NCBI RefSeq assembly: GCF_002294995.1
Contig: NZ_NSGF01000003.1
Coordinates: 62,001-126,000, forward strand
Reading direction: 5' to 3'
DNA: 64,000 nt
Source of the DNA: Mesorhizobium sp. WSM3860
Lineage (GTDB): Bacteria > Pseudomonadota > Alphaproteobacteria > Rhizobiales > Rhizobiaceae
Shown here: positions 37,901 to 45,968 of the stretch, in pieces
How the letters are laid out: the number at the start of each line of letters is the position of its first letter
Numbering within the stretch: position 1 is the stretch's first letter
Translations under genes and position numbers: made by a program
Notes under the pieces: generated by a model
Databases searched by the model: none
Told to the model about the DNA's origin: nothing
What the model saw: the letters and a program-made list of their open reading frames with translations, nothing else

Positions 37901-39224
37901 TCGACTGGTCGACCGTGCGGCAAAGCGGCGAGCGCTCGAAATCGACATGGAGGCTCGCCGGATAGGCGCCGACATTGACCATCTTGCCGGCTCTGCCGCG
38001 CGCGCGGCTGAGCTTGGGCTTGCCGAACAGGGCGCGAACGCATTCGCCGATCTGAATGCGTGCGATCTCGGCCCCGATGCACAGGTGAATGCCGTGGCCG
38101 AACACCATGTAGTCGCGATAAGGCCGCGAGATGTCGAATTCGTTTGGCCTTTGCACGATTTCCGGATCGAACATGGCAGAAAGCGTTGCCGGCATTACCA
38201 CCGTTCCGGCCTTCACCAGGCGCTCTCGGCGCGTGCCTTGGCCGATGACCGCGTCACGGGCGGTGTAGCGCCACGGTCCGACCCAGATCGGCTTGAAGCG
38301 CATAGCTTCCAAGATCGCCCGATCGAGTTTGCCGGTATCGCCCGCTGCAATGGCTGCGTCGACAGCCTGCCTGGCGTCGGACCGTGACAGGATGAGGTCC
38401 AGGCAATTGCCTCCGGCAAGCACATTGGTCGGAACGAAGCCGGCAATCATGCCGAGCATGATCGAATGGATGTCGGGCTGCGACAGGCGGCCTTGATCCA
38501 TGAGCGCGACTAGGCGCGCCAGCGGCCGTTCGTCCTTCCCTCCCCTGTCCTTGACCGCGGCAATCGAGCGGTCGATGACCTTGATCAGACGATCGCCGCC
38601 GACGATCGCGAGCTGACGTGTCGTTGGGCTCGCTGTCGGATCGGAAAAGAACAGCGCGCTGAGCGCGATCGACCAGTCGGCAAACTCCGTTTCATCGTCG
38701 ATCTCGAGGCCGAAATAGTCGCGACAGATGCGTACCGGAACGATCTTCATCAGCCCGGCGATGGCGTCGAAGCCGGGGCTGGCCCGGGTCATGATGTCGC
38801 GCGAATGACGCTCGGCGATCGGCCTGACGGCGGCTTCGACTTCCGCCGGCGGAAAGGCGCTCAGCACGGCCGATTTCATCTGCCGGTAGGCGGCCCCGTC
38901 CTGCATGCCGAGGATGAAGTTCGATCCCCTGGCCAGTTCGGCCATTTCCGGCCCGTACGGCGTCTCGAACTCGTCGCCGCGCTCCAAAATGTCGCGCACA
39001 TCGGCGCCTTTGGTAACAAGCAGGAAATTACCGAAGGCCAAGTTTGGCCAGAAGCGGCGCAGCAGCGCCAGCAGCCAGCGCGGGTCGCTGAGAAAGAAGC
39101 CGGCGATGCGGGACGCAAGTCCCTTGGCATGAAGCCGGTCGATAGCGAAGGGCGGCATTTCAGCGACAGGGCGCTGGCTCTTCTGGGCAGCGCGGACAGC
39201 AGCGAAATACTTCAACTTGATCAT
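34950..39224 (-). CDS. Cytochrome P450 - membrane region - DyP-type peroxidase fusion
   Basis: One open frame of 1424 residues. Residues about 1-430 are a cytochrome P450: ExxR as E306-A-M-R309 and the haem loop FGHGIHLCIG with ligand C382. Residues 440-640 are an alpha/beta region I do not recognise. Two membrane helices follow (about 644-666 and 682-711). Residues 720-900 (HFARWVLLPGTDKLMFFSNY, WSNTEGYPRTRWLFLDGARD) resemble text I have seen only in large bacterial peroxidase-like proteins. Residues about 935-1424 are a DyP-type peroxidase with GFADG (1123-1127, catalytic D1126) and proximal histidine H1291 in GSHIRRSNPR. Both haem centres look intact, so this is not a pseudogene. The ATG at 39224 is used; 40 more codons are open upstream. 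The cyclase gene ends 120 bp upstream, and a perfect CRP-type site lies in that gap. Confidence 0.9.
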   Translation of the reverse strand: MIKLKYFAAVRAAQKSQRPVAEMPPFAIDRLHAKGLASRIAGFFLSDPRWLLALLRRFWPNLAFGNFLLVTKGADVRDILERGDEFETPYGPEMAELARGSNFILGMQDGAAYRQMKSAVLSAFPPAEVEAAVRPIAERHSRDIMTRASPGFDAIAGLMKIVPVRICRDYFGLEIDDETEFADWSIALSALFFSDPTASPTTRQLAIVGGDRLIKVIDRSIAAVKDRGGKDERPLARLVALMDQGRLSQPDIHSIMLGMIAGFVPTNVLAGGNCLDLILSRSDARQAVDAAIAAGDTGKLDRAILEAMRFKPIWVGPWRYTARDAVIGQGTRRERLVKAGTVVMPATLSAMFDPEIVQRPNEFDISRPYRDYMVFGHGIHLCIGAEIARIQIGECVRALFGKPKLSRARGRAGKMVNVGAYPASLHVDFERSPLCRTVDQSMVTVVCPIRRAVPLDAVRDKVGALGNPAIDEVGNALDNVGTVHFASLAVAATGRDEKSDLETGALVLEISGDGSTDDVIGAITQAIGHRLLPIFRAVCGLPDGASLEDFLKKHHIEISPSFGSTAGLVFSGTPGHSVRRILAEAELADSVREIVERPRAGTGNALAVLTEARRHAQSLGQFGWAFEPAESLLERPPGRWWRALTTTLLAPAVLAIVAIVVVACWRMTYVLVFGNPQGVTFTNVAIAGTALLLAVLGLLAIALLFIGLCFLSLRRLEDKDRPQNTPVDIGALDRILANEDHCAQNHLTAISTMKAGTLRRLALRLSFYLISISAQKVFKPGFLATINTIHFARWVLLPGTDKLMFFSNYGGSWESYLEDFIAKASEGLTGVWSNTEGYPRTRWLFLDGARDGDRFKRWARRQQVPTLFWYSAYPHLNTPRIRINSRIRRGIASATGSEARNWVSLFGSLQRPQARPAATVAREPAPSPVEELEAGEIQSIFFGPFGALGHAHMLAIRVPEELPAMQRKAWLDFVIDKTSFGDGVPAGRAMTVAFGPDGLRRLGLKGGVDDDPLDTFPAAFRHGMGNPERSRILDDTGPDAPDKWQWGSARAPVDAVVICYAAERAVLKGEVAAAKRKTTGAGMKIVAELPLVVNREPKKEGAITQHAGNDGKPERARAYEHFGFADGVSQPIVRGTSRANKGAAPMHLVAPGEFLFGYRDEHGFYPASPSVKAAQDRTGILSQVRRNRQIPGQPPPPRDFGRNGSFLVVRQFEQHVELFDDYCKHAAARAVRETGDDAITPRWVAAKMLGRWQDGSSLVRNPDGRPGRGVDNDFALGAEDPQGHRCPLGSHIRRSNPRDSLGEDRETQIRIGKRHRILRVGRTYEKKDRSGKVEKGLLFMCLNADIERQYEFIQQTWVSSSSFQGLVGEKDPTIGARDGGGRFSIPSWEKVTVLRDRPQFVSTKGGGYFFMPSRSALRYLISRL

Positions 39225-39304
39225 GCGCGTTCGAGCCCCCCCGGCTGTCCACGTCACTGCGATGCCGGCTATTGTCTGGCCTAGGTTTGCTTCGGTCCGG
39301 CGTA

Positions 39305-39320
39305 TGTGATTTTTTTCACA
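39305..39320. promoter_or_regulatory. CRP-type palindrome TGTGA-N6-TCACA upstream of the P450-DyP fusion
   Basis: The 16 bases TGTGATTTTTTTCACA match every fixed position of the CRP consensus and lie 81-96 bases upstream of the fusion gene's start codon, in the gap after the cyclase stop codon. The T-tract spacer would bend easily. The position suits activation of a promoter for the fusion gene by the CRP-family protein encoded on its other side. Confidence 0.7.
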
Positions 39321-39344
39321 ATCATCTGTCTTCGGTTCCAGCAA

Positions 39345-41126
39345 TCATGCAATGGACTTGGCCTGGCCGAAATTGGCGATCAGGAAGTTGTTCTTCGCGG
39401 GATCGACGAACGGTATCCAGCGAATCCGCTGCTCGGAAAAATCGGGATGCCTGGTTGCCAGAATGGCGCGTTCCCGCTCGGCCTCCTCAAGGCGGCCGCT
39501 CCGCATCAAGGCGCCGATTTTGAGGAACCTGGCGTAGAAATAGCCCGGCGAAAGGTTGAGCGAGCGATCGGCAACCGCAATTGCTGCCGGCCAGTCCTCG
39601 ACGAAACAGTATGCGGCAGCCAGCTCCCCCAGATTGTGGAAGCGGTAGAGGTCGAACGGGCTCAGCCGCTCGGTATCCAGGAAGAACGAGATCGCGCCGG
39701 CGGCATCGCCAAGCAGCAGGCGCGCGCTGCCCATTGCCGAGCGGGCGAAGGCAAAGCTCGGATTGATGTGGATCGCCTCGGCGAGATGCTCCGCCGCGGA
39801 TGCCGGCTGGCCGCGCATGATGTCGGCCGCGCCGAGATAGGCGTGCGGGCGCGCGTCGAGGCTGTCCATCAAGAGCGACTGACGCGCAAATTCTTCGACC
39901 TTGGCCAGGTCGTCGCTGTCGCCGAAGCGCAGCCATGCCCGCCAGAAATACCACCATGCCAGCTCGTTCAACACGGCGCTGGAATTCGGATCTTCCTGGT
40001 ACGCCTTCTCGAAGAATTCGAGCGCGATCTCGGTGTCCTTGCGCGTGCGCCTGTTCATGTGCCAGCGGCCCCGCCGCACCAACTGCCAGGTCTCGAGGCT
40101 TTCCCACGGCACCTGGAAGGTTCGCACCTGCTCGGCTCGATCGACCTCCTTGTCGAGGATCGAAACGATCTCGCTGCCGATCTGGTCGCGCAGGCTGAAG
40201 ATGTCGATGAGGTCGCGGTCGAAGCGCTGCGACCAGACGAGGCGCCCGTTCGACGAATCGGTCAGCGAGGCGTTGAGGCGTATCTGCCCGCTGTGGCGCG
40301 CCAGCGTGCCGCCGACGATGTAGCGCGCGCCAAGCGCATTGCCGATGAGCCTGGTTCCGAGCTGGTCGTCGCGAAACTGGAAGCTGGAGCCCTTCGCGAT
40401 CACCGAAAGCCAGCGGGTGTTGGACAGGCCGTAGATGATGTCTTCCGCAATGCCGTCGGCCATGTAGCCGACGTCAGGCTCGCTTCCGTTGCCGTGGAAC
40501 GGCAGCACCGCGATTGCCGGCGGGCCCTTTGGTGCGAGTCTGTCATGGGCGGGAGCGGTAGGGCTGGCGACCAGGGGCGCAGCCATCGCCGCGCCGTTGC
40601 CGCCGCGTCCGGCGATCAGCACACGTACAGGCAAGGCGATGTTCTTGAGCATGAACTCGCCAAGGTCGGTGAAAACCGCCGCCGTCTTGTCCTTCACGTG
40701 GTGCCAGGTCGTCTCTGAAATGGCGAGACCGTCATGCGGAGCGAATTCCTGGAGGCGCGCGGCAATGTTGACGTCGTCGCCATAGAGGCGGCCCTCGCGG
40801 ACAATCACGTCTCCGGTGTTGATCCCGGCCCGGAACGGCATGCGCATCTCATCCGCGGCCGAGGCATTGAGCGCCATGATCCGGTCCTGGAAATCGAACG
40901 CCGCGCGCAAGGCTTCGATCGGATTGCCGAATTCGGCCATGATGCTGTCGCCGGCAACGCCAAACGTGCGGCCGCCAAAGGCGCCGCAGCTGCCGGTGAT
41001 GATATCGCGCCGTTCCTCGAAGGCCGCGAGGGCGCGCTCGTCGTCGATGCCCATCAGCCGTGAAAAACCAACGGCGTCGATAGAAATGATTGTCGCAAGC
41101 TGACGGGTATAGTTCCGTTCAGCCAT
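39345..41126 (-). CDS. Class III adenylate/guanylate cyclase with TolB-like and TPR regions
   Basis: A 593-residue signalling enzyme. The N-terminal cyclase domain (about 5-175) has both metal-binding aspartates (D17 in IISIDAVGFSRLM, D60 in VAGDSIMAEFG) and the downstream YGDDVNIAARL stretch with the transition-state Asn. A TolB-like domain follows (about 205-330; IAVLPFHGNG...VGYMADGIAEDIIYGL), then TPR-like helices to the C-terminus. This layout is common among the many rhizobial cyclases, where the tail is thought to sense or bind partners. It is cytoplasmic, without membrane helices. It lies upstream of the P450-peroxidase fusion on the same strand. Confidence 0.9.
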   Translation of the reverse strand: MAERNYTRQLATIISIDAVGFSRLMGIDDERALAAFEERRDIITGSCGAFGGRTFGVAGDSIMAEFGNPIEALRAAFDFQDRIMALNASAADEMRMPFRAGINTGDVIVREGRLYGDDVNIAARLQEFAPHDGLAISETTWHHVKDKTAAVFTDLGEFMLKNIALPVRVLIAGRGGNGAAMAAPLVASPTAPAHDRLAPKGPPAIAVLPFHGNGSEPDVGYMADGIAEDIIYGLSNTRWLSVIAKGSSFQFRDDQLGTRLIGNALGARYIVGGTLARHSGQIRLNASLTDSSNGRLVWSQRFDRDLIDIFSLRDQIGSEIVSILDKEVDRAEQVRTFQVPWESLETWQLVRRGRWHMNRRTRKDTEIALEFFEKAYQEDPNSSAVLNELAWWYFWRAWLRFGDSDDLAKVEEFARQSLLMDSLDARPHAYLGAADIMRGQPASAAEHLAEAIHINPSFAFARSAMGSARLLLGDAAGAISFFLDTERLSPFDLYRFHNLGELAAAYCFVEDWPAAIAVADRSLNLSPGYFYARFLKIGALMRSGRLEEAERERAILATRHPDFSEQRIRWIPFVDPAKNNFLIANFGQAKSIA

Positions 41127-41534
41127 GGTTGAGCCCCCGGTCCCTGTTTTCGGTCCAGAACAGGCGACTTCCGCTCCAAAAAACACTTCGCCGTTTGCCG
41201 TTGGAAGATCCCCGGCAGGCTCGGCGCGCCGTTGCCACCCTGTTGGTCCGGGACTCTAACAGGGTCTGGCCGAAAGCTCTACCACGAACAGCTAATGGAA
41301 GGCGGTTTCGGCCCAAGCCGCGGTTAACCGTTCGTTACCTCAAGTCCTATGTTGCAGAAACCTCCTTACCTGTTGGAATCCTGACGCTTTACCTATTCTA
41401 GCTTTCGCGGATAAGGTCGCGCCGGCCGTGACGGACCAACCGTGGAGCAAGGCGTTGCCCGCTGGTGGCGGAACCAACGGGCCAGGATTCGAGTTTTTAG
41501 CGCGTTCATGCCAACACGAGATTGAGGGGCAGTC

Positions 41535-41792
41535 ATGCGCGCTGTTGTTTTGGCAAGCGGTATCGCATTCTTCCTTGTCGGCGGGTCGGCTTTCGCGGCC
41601 GAGGCGCAAGCGCTGCCGCCGCAAAATGCCAAGAAGCTCTCGGAAATCCTGACCAAGGTCGAGAAGCGGAGCGACTTCCAATATGTGAAGGCGGTCGACT
41701 GGAGCAGCGACGGCTATACCGTGACCTATTACACGACCGACAAAGCCAAGGTGGAAATCACCTATGATCCGGTCACCGGCGAACCGAAGTAA
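41535..41792 (+). CDS. Small secreted PepSY-like protein
   Basis: An 85-residue protein with a signal peptide (SGIAFFLVGGSAFAAEA) and a short C-terminal domain (LSEILTKVEKRSDFQYVKAV, then VTYYTTDKAKVEITYDPVTG) resembling PepSY-type small periplasmic proteins. GAGGGGCAGTC before the ATG is a good ribosome site. Its role is unknown; such proteins may inhibit proteases or bind peptides. Confidence 0.75.
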   Translation: MRAVVLASGIAFFLVGGSAFAAEAQALPPQNAKKLSEILTKVEKRSDFQYVKAVDWSSDGYTVTYYTTDKAKVEITYDPVTGEPK

Positions 41793-41898
41793 CGCCTGAA
41801 ACGGCTGCCCGCAGCTGGGCCGCCCTTGCCTATCCGAGACTTGCGTCAACGCACGTTTGATGGCTGATTGCGCGCCATGATTGCGGGCACGGGGGTGC

Positions 41899-42375
41899 AT
41901 GGCAATGGTTGGCTACGTTCTGAAGCGCGTCCTGATGGTGCTCGCCGGCTATCTGGTCGCGGTGCTCGTCGGATTGGTCGCGTTGGTGGCGATCTATGTA
42001 GTGCTGAGCTCGTTGCCCAACGCCCCAAGCTACTTCGAGCTGATGCAGTTCACGCCCGTCGCCGTGCTGGTCGTGCCGCCGCTCGGCATGTTCGTCTATT
42101 TCCTGACGATCGTGGTGACCGGCATGCAGACTCTGGTCTTTGCGCTTATTGCCGAGTTCTTCTCGTTGCGGAGCTTCTGGCTGCACGTGCTGTTCGGCGG
42201 CGTGGCTGCGGCCGCCGGTTTCATGCTGCTCTGGCCGGACGCGCCGGACGATCCGGAACGCTGGGCCGACCTTGGCATCATTGTCGCGGCCGGGCTGGTG
42301 GCCGGTTTCGTTTATTGGCTGATTGCCGGACGCGACGCCGGTTTCAGGCGCCCGCTCATCGAGCGCTTAGGTTGA
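41899..42375 (+). CDS. Hypothetical membrane protein (158 aa, four helices)
   Basis: A membrane protein of unknown family with four helices: LMVLAGYLVAVLVGLVALVA, VLVVPPLGMFVYFLTIVV, LHVLFGGVAAAAGFML, and GIIVAAGLVAGFVYWLIAG. The short acidic loop before the last helix (PDAPDDPERW) and the basic tail suggest a cytoplasmic C-terminus. ATG 41899 (MAMVGYVLKR) is used; ATG 41905 is better spaced from GGGGG and cannot be excluded. The 3' end overlaps the stop region of the convergent L,D-transpeptidase gene by 9 bases. Confidence 0.7.
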   Translation: MAMVGYVLKRVLMVLAGYLVAVLVGLVALVAIYVVLSSLPNAPSYFELMQFTPVAVLVVPPLGMFVYFLTIVVTGMQTLVFALIAEFFSLRSFWLHVLFGGVAAAAGFMLLWPDAPDDPERWADLGIIVAAGLVAGFVYWLIAGRDAGFRRPLIERLG

Positions 42376-44241
42376 CGGTGCCCGCACCGCTTCGGTCGCA
42401 TCCAGCGCCTGCATCAGCTTGGCATCGCGATCGTAGACGTCGTCGAAATATTCGACCTTGCCGGACATGTCCGGCCAAGCGGTGAAATAGGCGACGTAGA
42501 CCGGGATGACGCGCGTGACGTTTTCGGTCGAGTGGCCGTGCTTCAGCTTCTCGGCGATGTCATCGACCGAGGTGCCGAGCACAGCGGCCGCCATGCCGCG
42601 CGGGTCCTGCAAGCGGATGCAGCCATGGCTCAGCGCGCGTATGTCGCGCTCGAAGAACGACTTCTGCGGCGTGTCGTGCATGTAGATGGCGTGCTTGTTG
42701 GGGAAGAGGATCTTCAACTCGCCAAGCGCATTGGCCTCGCTCGGCTGCTGGCGCACGCTGAACGGGATTTTGGCCCCGTAGGCGCCCCAGTCCACCGCCG
42801 CAGAGGGAACTCGCCTGCCACTGGAATCCGTCACCTCATAGCCGGCGCGGTCCAGATAGCCCGGATCGCTGCGCAGCCTCGGCAGCATCTCATTGACGAT
42901 GATCGACTGCGGCACGCCCCAATAGGGGTGGAAGTCGACCTGCTTGATCTGGTTGTAGAAAAATGCGGTCTGGTTGGTGACCTTGCCGATGACCACGCGG
43001 GTCTTCAGCTTCTCCGCGCCATTGTCGATGTAGCTTGCGGTGAAGGCCGGCTGGTTGATGAAGACGCGCGGGCTGCCAAGATCGGAGGGGAGCCAGCGCA
43101 GCTCTTCAAGCGCGACCTTGACCTTCTCGATCTTGTCGGCCTTGGAGGTTCCCGCGAGCGAGGCGACGGTGCGCGGGCCGATGACGCCGTCGCCCTTCAT
43201 GCCGGCCCGCTTCTGCACCGCCTTGATCACCGGCACCAGTTCAGGATCGTAAACCTCGCTCTTGCCGAGCCGGGCGAGGGTCTCGCCAAAGTCACCGCCC
43301 ATCTCGTCATCGAGGTTGCGCGCGATCAAGGTCAAAAGCTTGGGCAGTTCCGGGCTGCTTTCGCCGGGCTTCAGGAGCAGCTTCGGATCGACGACGATCT
43401 CGTTCTCCTCGCTTGCCTGGAGCGACTCCAATTCAACGCGCAGCGCCTGATATTCCGGGTTCTGCGGGTGCCGCGATTCGAGATAGGTGCGCACCTCTTG
43501 CGTGTGCGCCAGCGTCTTCAGCACGCCTTCGAGATCGAGCGGCTTGGCCGGAAAATCGTAATAGCCGGTCATGCGGTTCGCATCGACTCGGCCGCTCTGG
43601 GCGTCATGGGCGTAGCGCAGCACGCGCGCCGATAGCGCCATCTCGAAGCGAACCAGTTCTTTGGCCCGCTCTTCTGGCGAGGCGGCATTCATGGCCGCCG
43701 CCGGAACATCGACGGAGTAATCGGCAGGCGTCAGGCCGTAGGTCGCCGCTTCGCCAAGCACCCGCACGGCATCCTGCGCCCTGCTGTTGGGTGCATCCCC
43801 TGTCACCCAGATGAAATCCGGATTGGCCGAATAGTAGGCGATGAGCGCCTTGGCGATATCAGGCTCGGCAAAGAGTTCATAGTCGCTCAGGCCTGCCAGC
43901 GCGTCGCGGAACGCGCTTCCAGTCACGGATGGCACAAAGGCAGCATCTTGCGCGGTCGCGGGCGGCGGAGCGGGCAGCAGCGACTTGAAGTCGACGCGCA
44001 CAAGCTTGTCGGCCCTGTAGGTATTGTAGGTCGGGCTGCTGATCCTGACGCCACCGCCTGTGCCAGGCTGCACCTTGCGCGGTGTCGGCGGCGGCGGAAA
44101 TTCTCTTTGGGGATTGTGCCGGATGCCGCCGCCGAACAGCATGTCGAACAGCCCTTGCGCGCTCGCCGGCTGCTGGCCGAAGGCAAGTGCCGCCGCGATC
44201 GCAATCGGCATGACGGCCTTTTTGTTCCCGAGGATTTTCAT
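42367..44241 (-). CDS. L,D-transpeptidase of the YcbB/LdtD type
   Basis: A 624-residue cell-wall cross-linking enzyme. A signal peptide (IAIAAALAFGQQPASAQ) is followed by a Pro-rich stretch, a scaffold domain, a peptidoglycan-binding segment (KAVQKRAGMKGDGVIGPRTV), and the YkuD catalytic domain with HDTPQKSFF and SHGCIRLQDPR, whose cysteine forms the acyl-enzyme. The order matches YcbB-type proteins that make 3-3 cross-links in the periplasm. Rhizobiales depend heavily on such links for polar growth. ATG 44241 begins the signal. Confidence 0.92.
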   Translation of the reverse strand: MKILGNKKAVMPIAIAAALAFGQQPASAQGLFDMLFGGGIRHNPQREFPPPPTPRKVQPGTGGGVRISSPTYNTYRADKLVRVDFKSLLPAPPPATAQDAAFVPSVTGSAFRDALAGLSDYELFAEPDIAKALIAYYSANPDFIWVTGDAPNSRAQDAVRVLGEAATYGLTPADYSVDVPAAAMNAASPEERAKELVRFEMALSARVLRYAHDAQSGRVDANRMTGYYDFPAKPLDLEGVLKTLAHTQEVRTYLESRHPQNPEYQALRVELESLQASEENEIVVDPKLLLKPGESSPELPKLLTLIARNLDDEMGGDFGETLARLGKSEVYDPELVPVIKAVQKRAGMKGDGVIGPRTVASLAGTSKADKIEKVKVALEELRWLPSDLGSPRVFINQPAFTASYIDNGAEKLKTRVVIGKVTNQTAFFYNQIKQVDFHPYWGVPQSIIVNEMLPRLRSDPGYLDRAGYEVTDSSGRRVPSAAVDWGAYGAKIPFSVRQQPSEANALGELKILFPNKHAIYMHDTPQKSFFERDIRALSHGCIRLQDPRGMAAAVLGTSVDDIAEKLKHGHSTENVTRVIPVYVAYFTAWPDMSGKVEYFDDVYDRDAKLMQALDATEAVRAPST

Positions 44242-44585
44242 GCTTCACCCGCACCGGTTGAAACCGGTTTCCCGTTCCGCGCCGCTAGACGGTCCCGCCC
44301 TCCGCATGGCGGATGTAAGGCGCGACTGTACCGATTCATACTGATTCCGTTAAGCTTCCATAAATTTCCGCGACCGTGTTGCAGAACAGTTTCACATCCC
44401 TGTGAGACACAATGCGGCAGGGCCGCTCCCGGTTTCAGACGCCTCGGTAACTATCAGGCGTTGGCGCATGGCGGCCTGGGCGACCATGGCCTGCGCTCAG
44501 GCCTGACAAACATCGGCCCGTGACAAACAGCGGTCTTTGTGATCGAAATTCCGGCGGCCGCGAGCCATGGCCTGGAGGATGCGCA
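44242..44585. other. Divergent intergenic region between the L,D-transpeptidase and rhodanese genes
   Basis: About 340 bases with no supported gene. It presumably holds both promoters. A short inverted pair, ACCGGTT-GA-AACCGGT, sits at about 44252-44267. No known RNA element is visible. Confidence 0.45.
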
Positions 44586-44987
44586 GTGAGGAAGGGATAT
44601 CGCGAACTTCTCGACGAGGCGAATGCCGAGATCGAGGTGGTTTCGCCTGAGGAAGCGGCCGGGCTGTTGGAGGATGGCGGCACCATCTTCGTCGATCTGC
44701 GCGACCCCCGCGAGGTCGAGCGCGACGGCAAGATCCCTGGCGCCAAGCATGTGACGCGCGGTATGCTCGAATTCTGGATCGACCCCGAAAGCCCTTACCA
44801 CAAGCCGTTCTTCGCCTCCGGCAAGACCTTCGTCTTCTTCTGCGCCGGCGGCTGGCGTTCGGCGCTGGCGACCAAGACGGCACAGGACATGGGTCTCGCG
44901 CCGGTCAAACACATCCTTGGCGGCTACACAGCCTGGAAGGCTGCCGGCCTGCCGGTCGAGCCAGGGCAGAAGAAGAAGGCCGACTGA
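44586..44987 (+). CDS. Rhodanese-like sulfurtransferase
   Basis: A 133-residue single-domain rhodanese. It has FVDLRDPREVERDGKIPGAKH near the N-terminus, the catalytic cysteine in FFCAGGWRSALA, and GGYTAWKAAGLPV at the end. The GTG at 44586 is strongly supported by GGAGG seven bases upstream; the longer open frame upstream has no such site. Likely transfers sulfane sulfur in the cytoplasm; partner unknown. Confidence 0.9.
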   Translation: MRKGYRELLDEANAEIEVVSPEEAAGLLEDGGTIFVDLRDPREVERDGKIPGAKHVTRGMLEFWIDPESPYHKPFFASGKTFVFFCAGGWRSALATKTAQDMGLAPVKHILGGYTAWKAAGLPVEPGQKKKAD

Positions 44988-45040
44988 GCCCATTCGCAAC
45001 TACGGACGGAAGACGGCAGCAGCCTCTCCCGCAGTCATTT

Positions 45041-45949
45041 TCAATGCAGCGCCGGTTGCCGTTCCTCGGCGACGAAGCGCACGGCGCGCGCGACAACATC
45101 CTTGTCGGCAAGGATGCGGCGGTGGCCAAGCCCTTCGGCCCAATGCAGGCTCACATGATCGCCGGCTCCCGCGTAGCGCTTTGCGTGATCGGCATGGACT
45201 TCTCTGTCGTCCGGCGCATGAATGATCAGCGTCGGCACCGGAGCTTCGGCGAGCTGGCGGTCGCCCGTGAAGTCGCTGAGCGGCCGTCCCGACAAATGCT
45301 TCACCCGATCCGCCATGGCGACCCGGGAGCGCGGCCCCACATTGAGCCGGTGGCTGAAATCGTCGAAGATCGCTGGCAGCGAGCTCGGCGCCGCGATCAG
45401 AACCAGTTTCTCGGCCGCAAGCGGCGGCGTGCCCTTGACCGAAGCGGCAACCGCATTGGCCGCGACAGCGCCGCCGAACGAATGGCCGACGGCGGCGGCA
45501 AAGGGGCCGAACCATTCGCCGGCGACTCGCACGGCGTCGACCGCGGTCACCATGTTGAGATGTCGGCCGAGCGAACGGCCGTGGCCCGGCAGGTCGAGCG
45601 AGACCACCTTGTAGCCGGCGTCGCGAAACCCATCGATCAGAGTTCGCATATATTCGGTGCGCGAGCGCCAGCCATGGATGACGAGAACGGTGCCCCGAGA
45701 GCCCCTGCCCGGCCCCGGCCGGAACTCATGCACCGCAACGCAATCCGCCTTCGTCTTCAGCCTGTGATGGCGCGCCTCGGCCATGAAACCTGCAGCGCGC
45801 TCGACCGCGCGGCGCTCGCCATCGCTCAAGGCCTTGACGTTTGGCGTGCGGCAGAACAATTCGAACGCGGCGCGGCCACCGAGACGCGGCGCGACATGCT
45901 CGGCCGCGCCGAAGACGCCTCGGATGACCTTCAATCCAAATGATGCCAT
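45041..45949 (-). CDS. Alpha/beta hydrolase
   Basis: A 302-residue hydrolase with the oxyanion text VLVIHGWRSRTEYM, nucleophile elbow GHSFGG (about residue 155), acidic residue in IHAPDDREVH, and catalytic His in GLGHRRILAD. No signal peptide. Substrate unknown. It diverges from the MarR gene at 45997, and twin palindromes between them suggest that MarR controls it. Confidence 0.86.
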   Translation of the reverse strand: MASFGLKVIRGVFGAAEHVAPRLGGRAAFELFCRTPNVKALSDGERRAVERAAGFMAEARHHRLKTKADCVAVHEFRPGPGRGSRGTVLVIHGWRSRTEYMRTLIDGFRDAGYKVVSLDLPGHGRSLGRHLNMVTAVDAVRVAGEWFGPFAAAVGHSFGGAVAANAVAASVKGTPPLAAEKLVLIAAPSSLPAIFDDFSHRLNVGPRSRVAMADRVKHLSGRPLSDFTGDRQLAEAPVPTLIIHAPDDREVHADHAKRYAGAGDHVSLHWAEGLGHRRILADKDVVARAVRFVAEERQPALH

Positions 45950-45968
45950 AGTGTCGGTCCAACCATTC

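Noticed and set aside
35028-38387. A 1119-codon open frame on the forward strand opposite the P450-DyP gene
   Set aside because: It is antisense to a gene with two clear haem-enzyme signatures, has no recognisable domain, and is rich in Arg/Gly/His/Asp as expected of a GC-rich mirror frame.
44390-44406. TCACA-N4-TGTGA near the L,D-transpeptidase leader
   Set aside because: The half-sites are in reversed order relative to a CRP site and the spacing is wrong.
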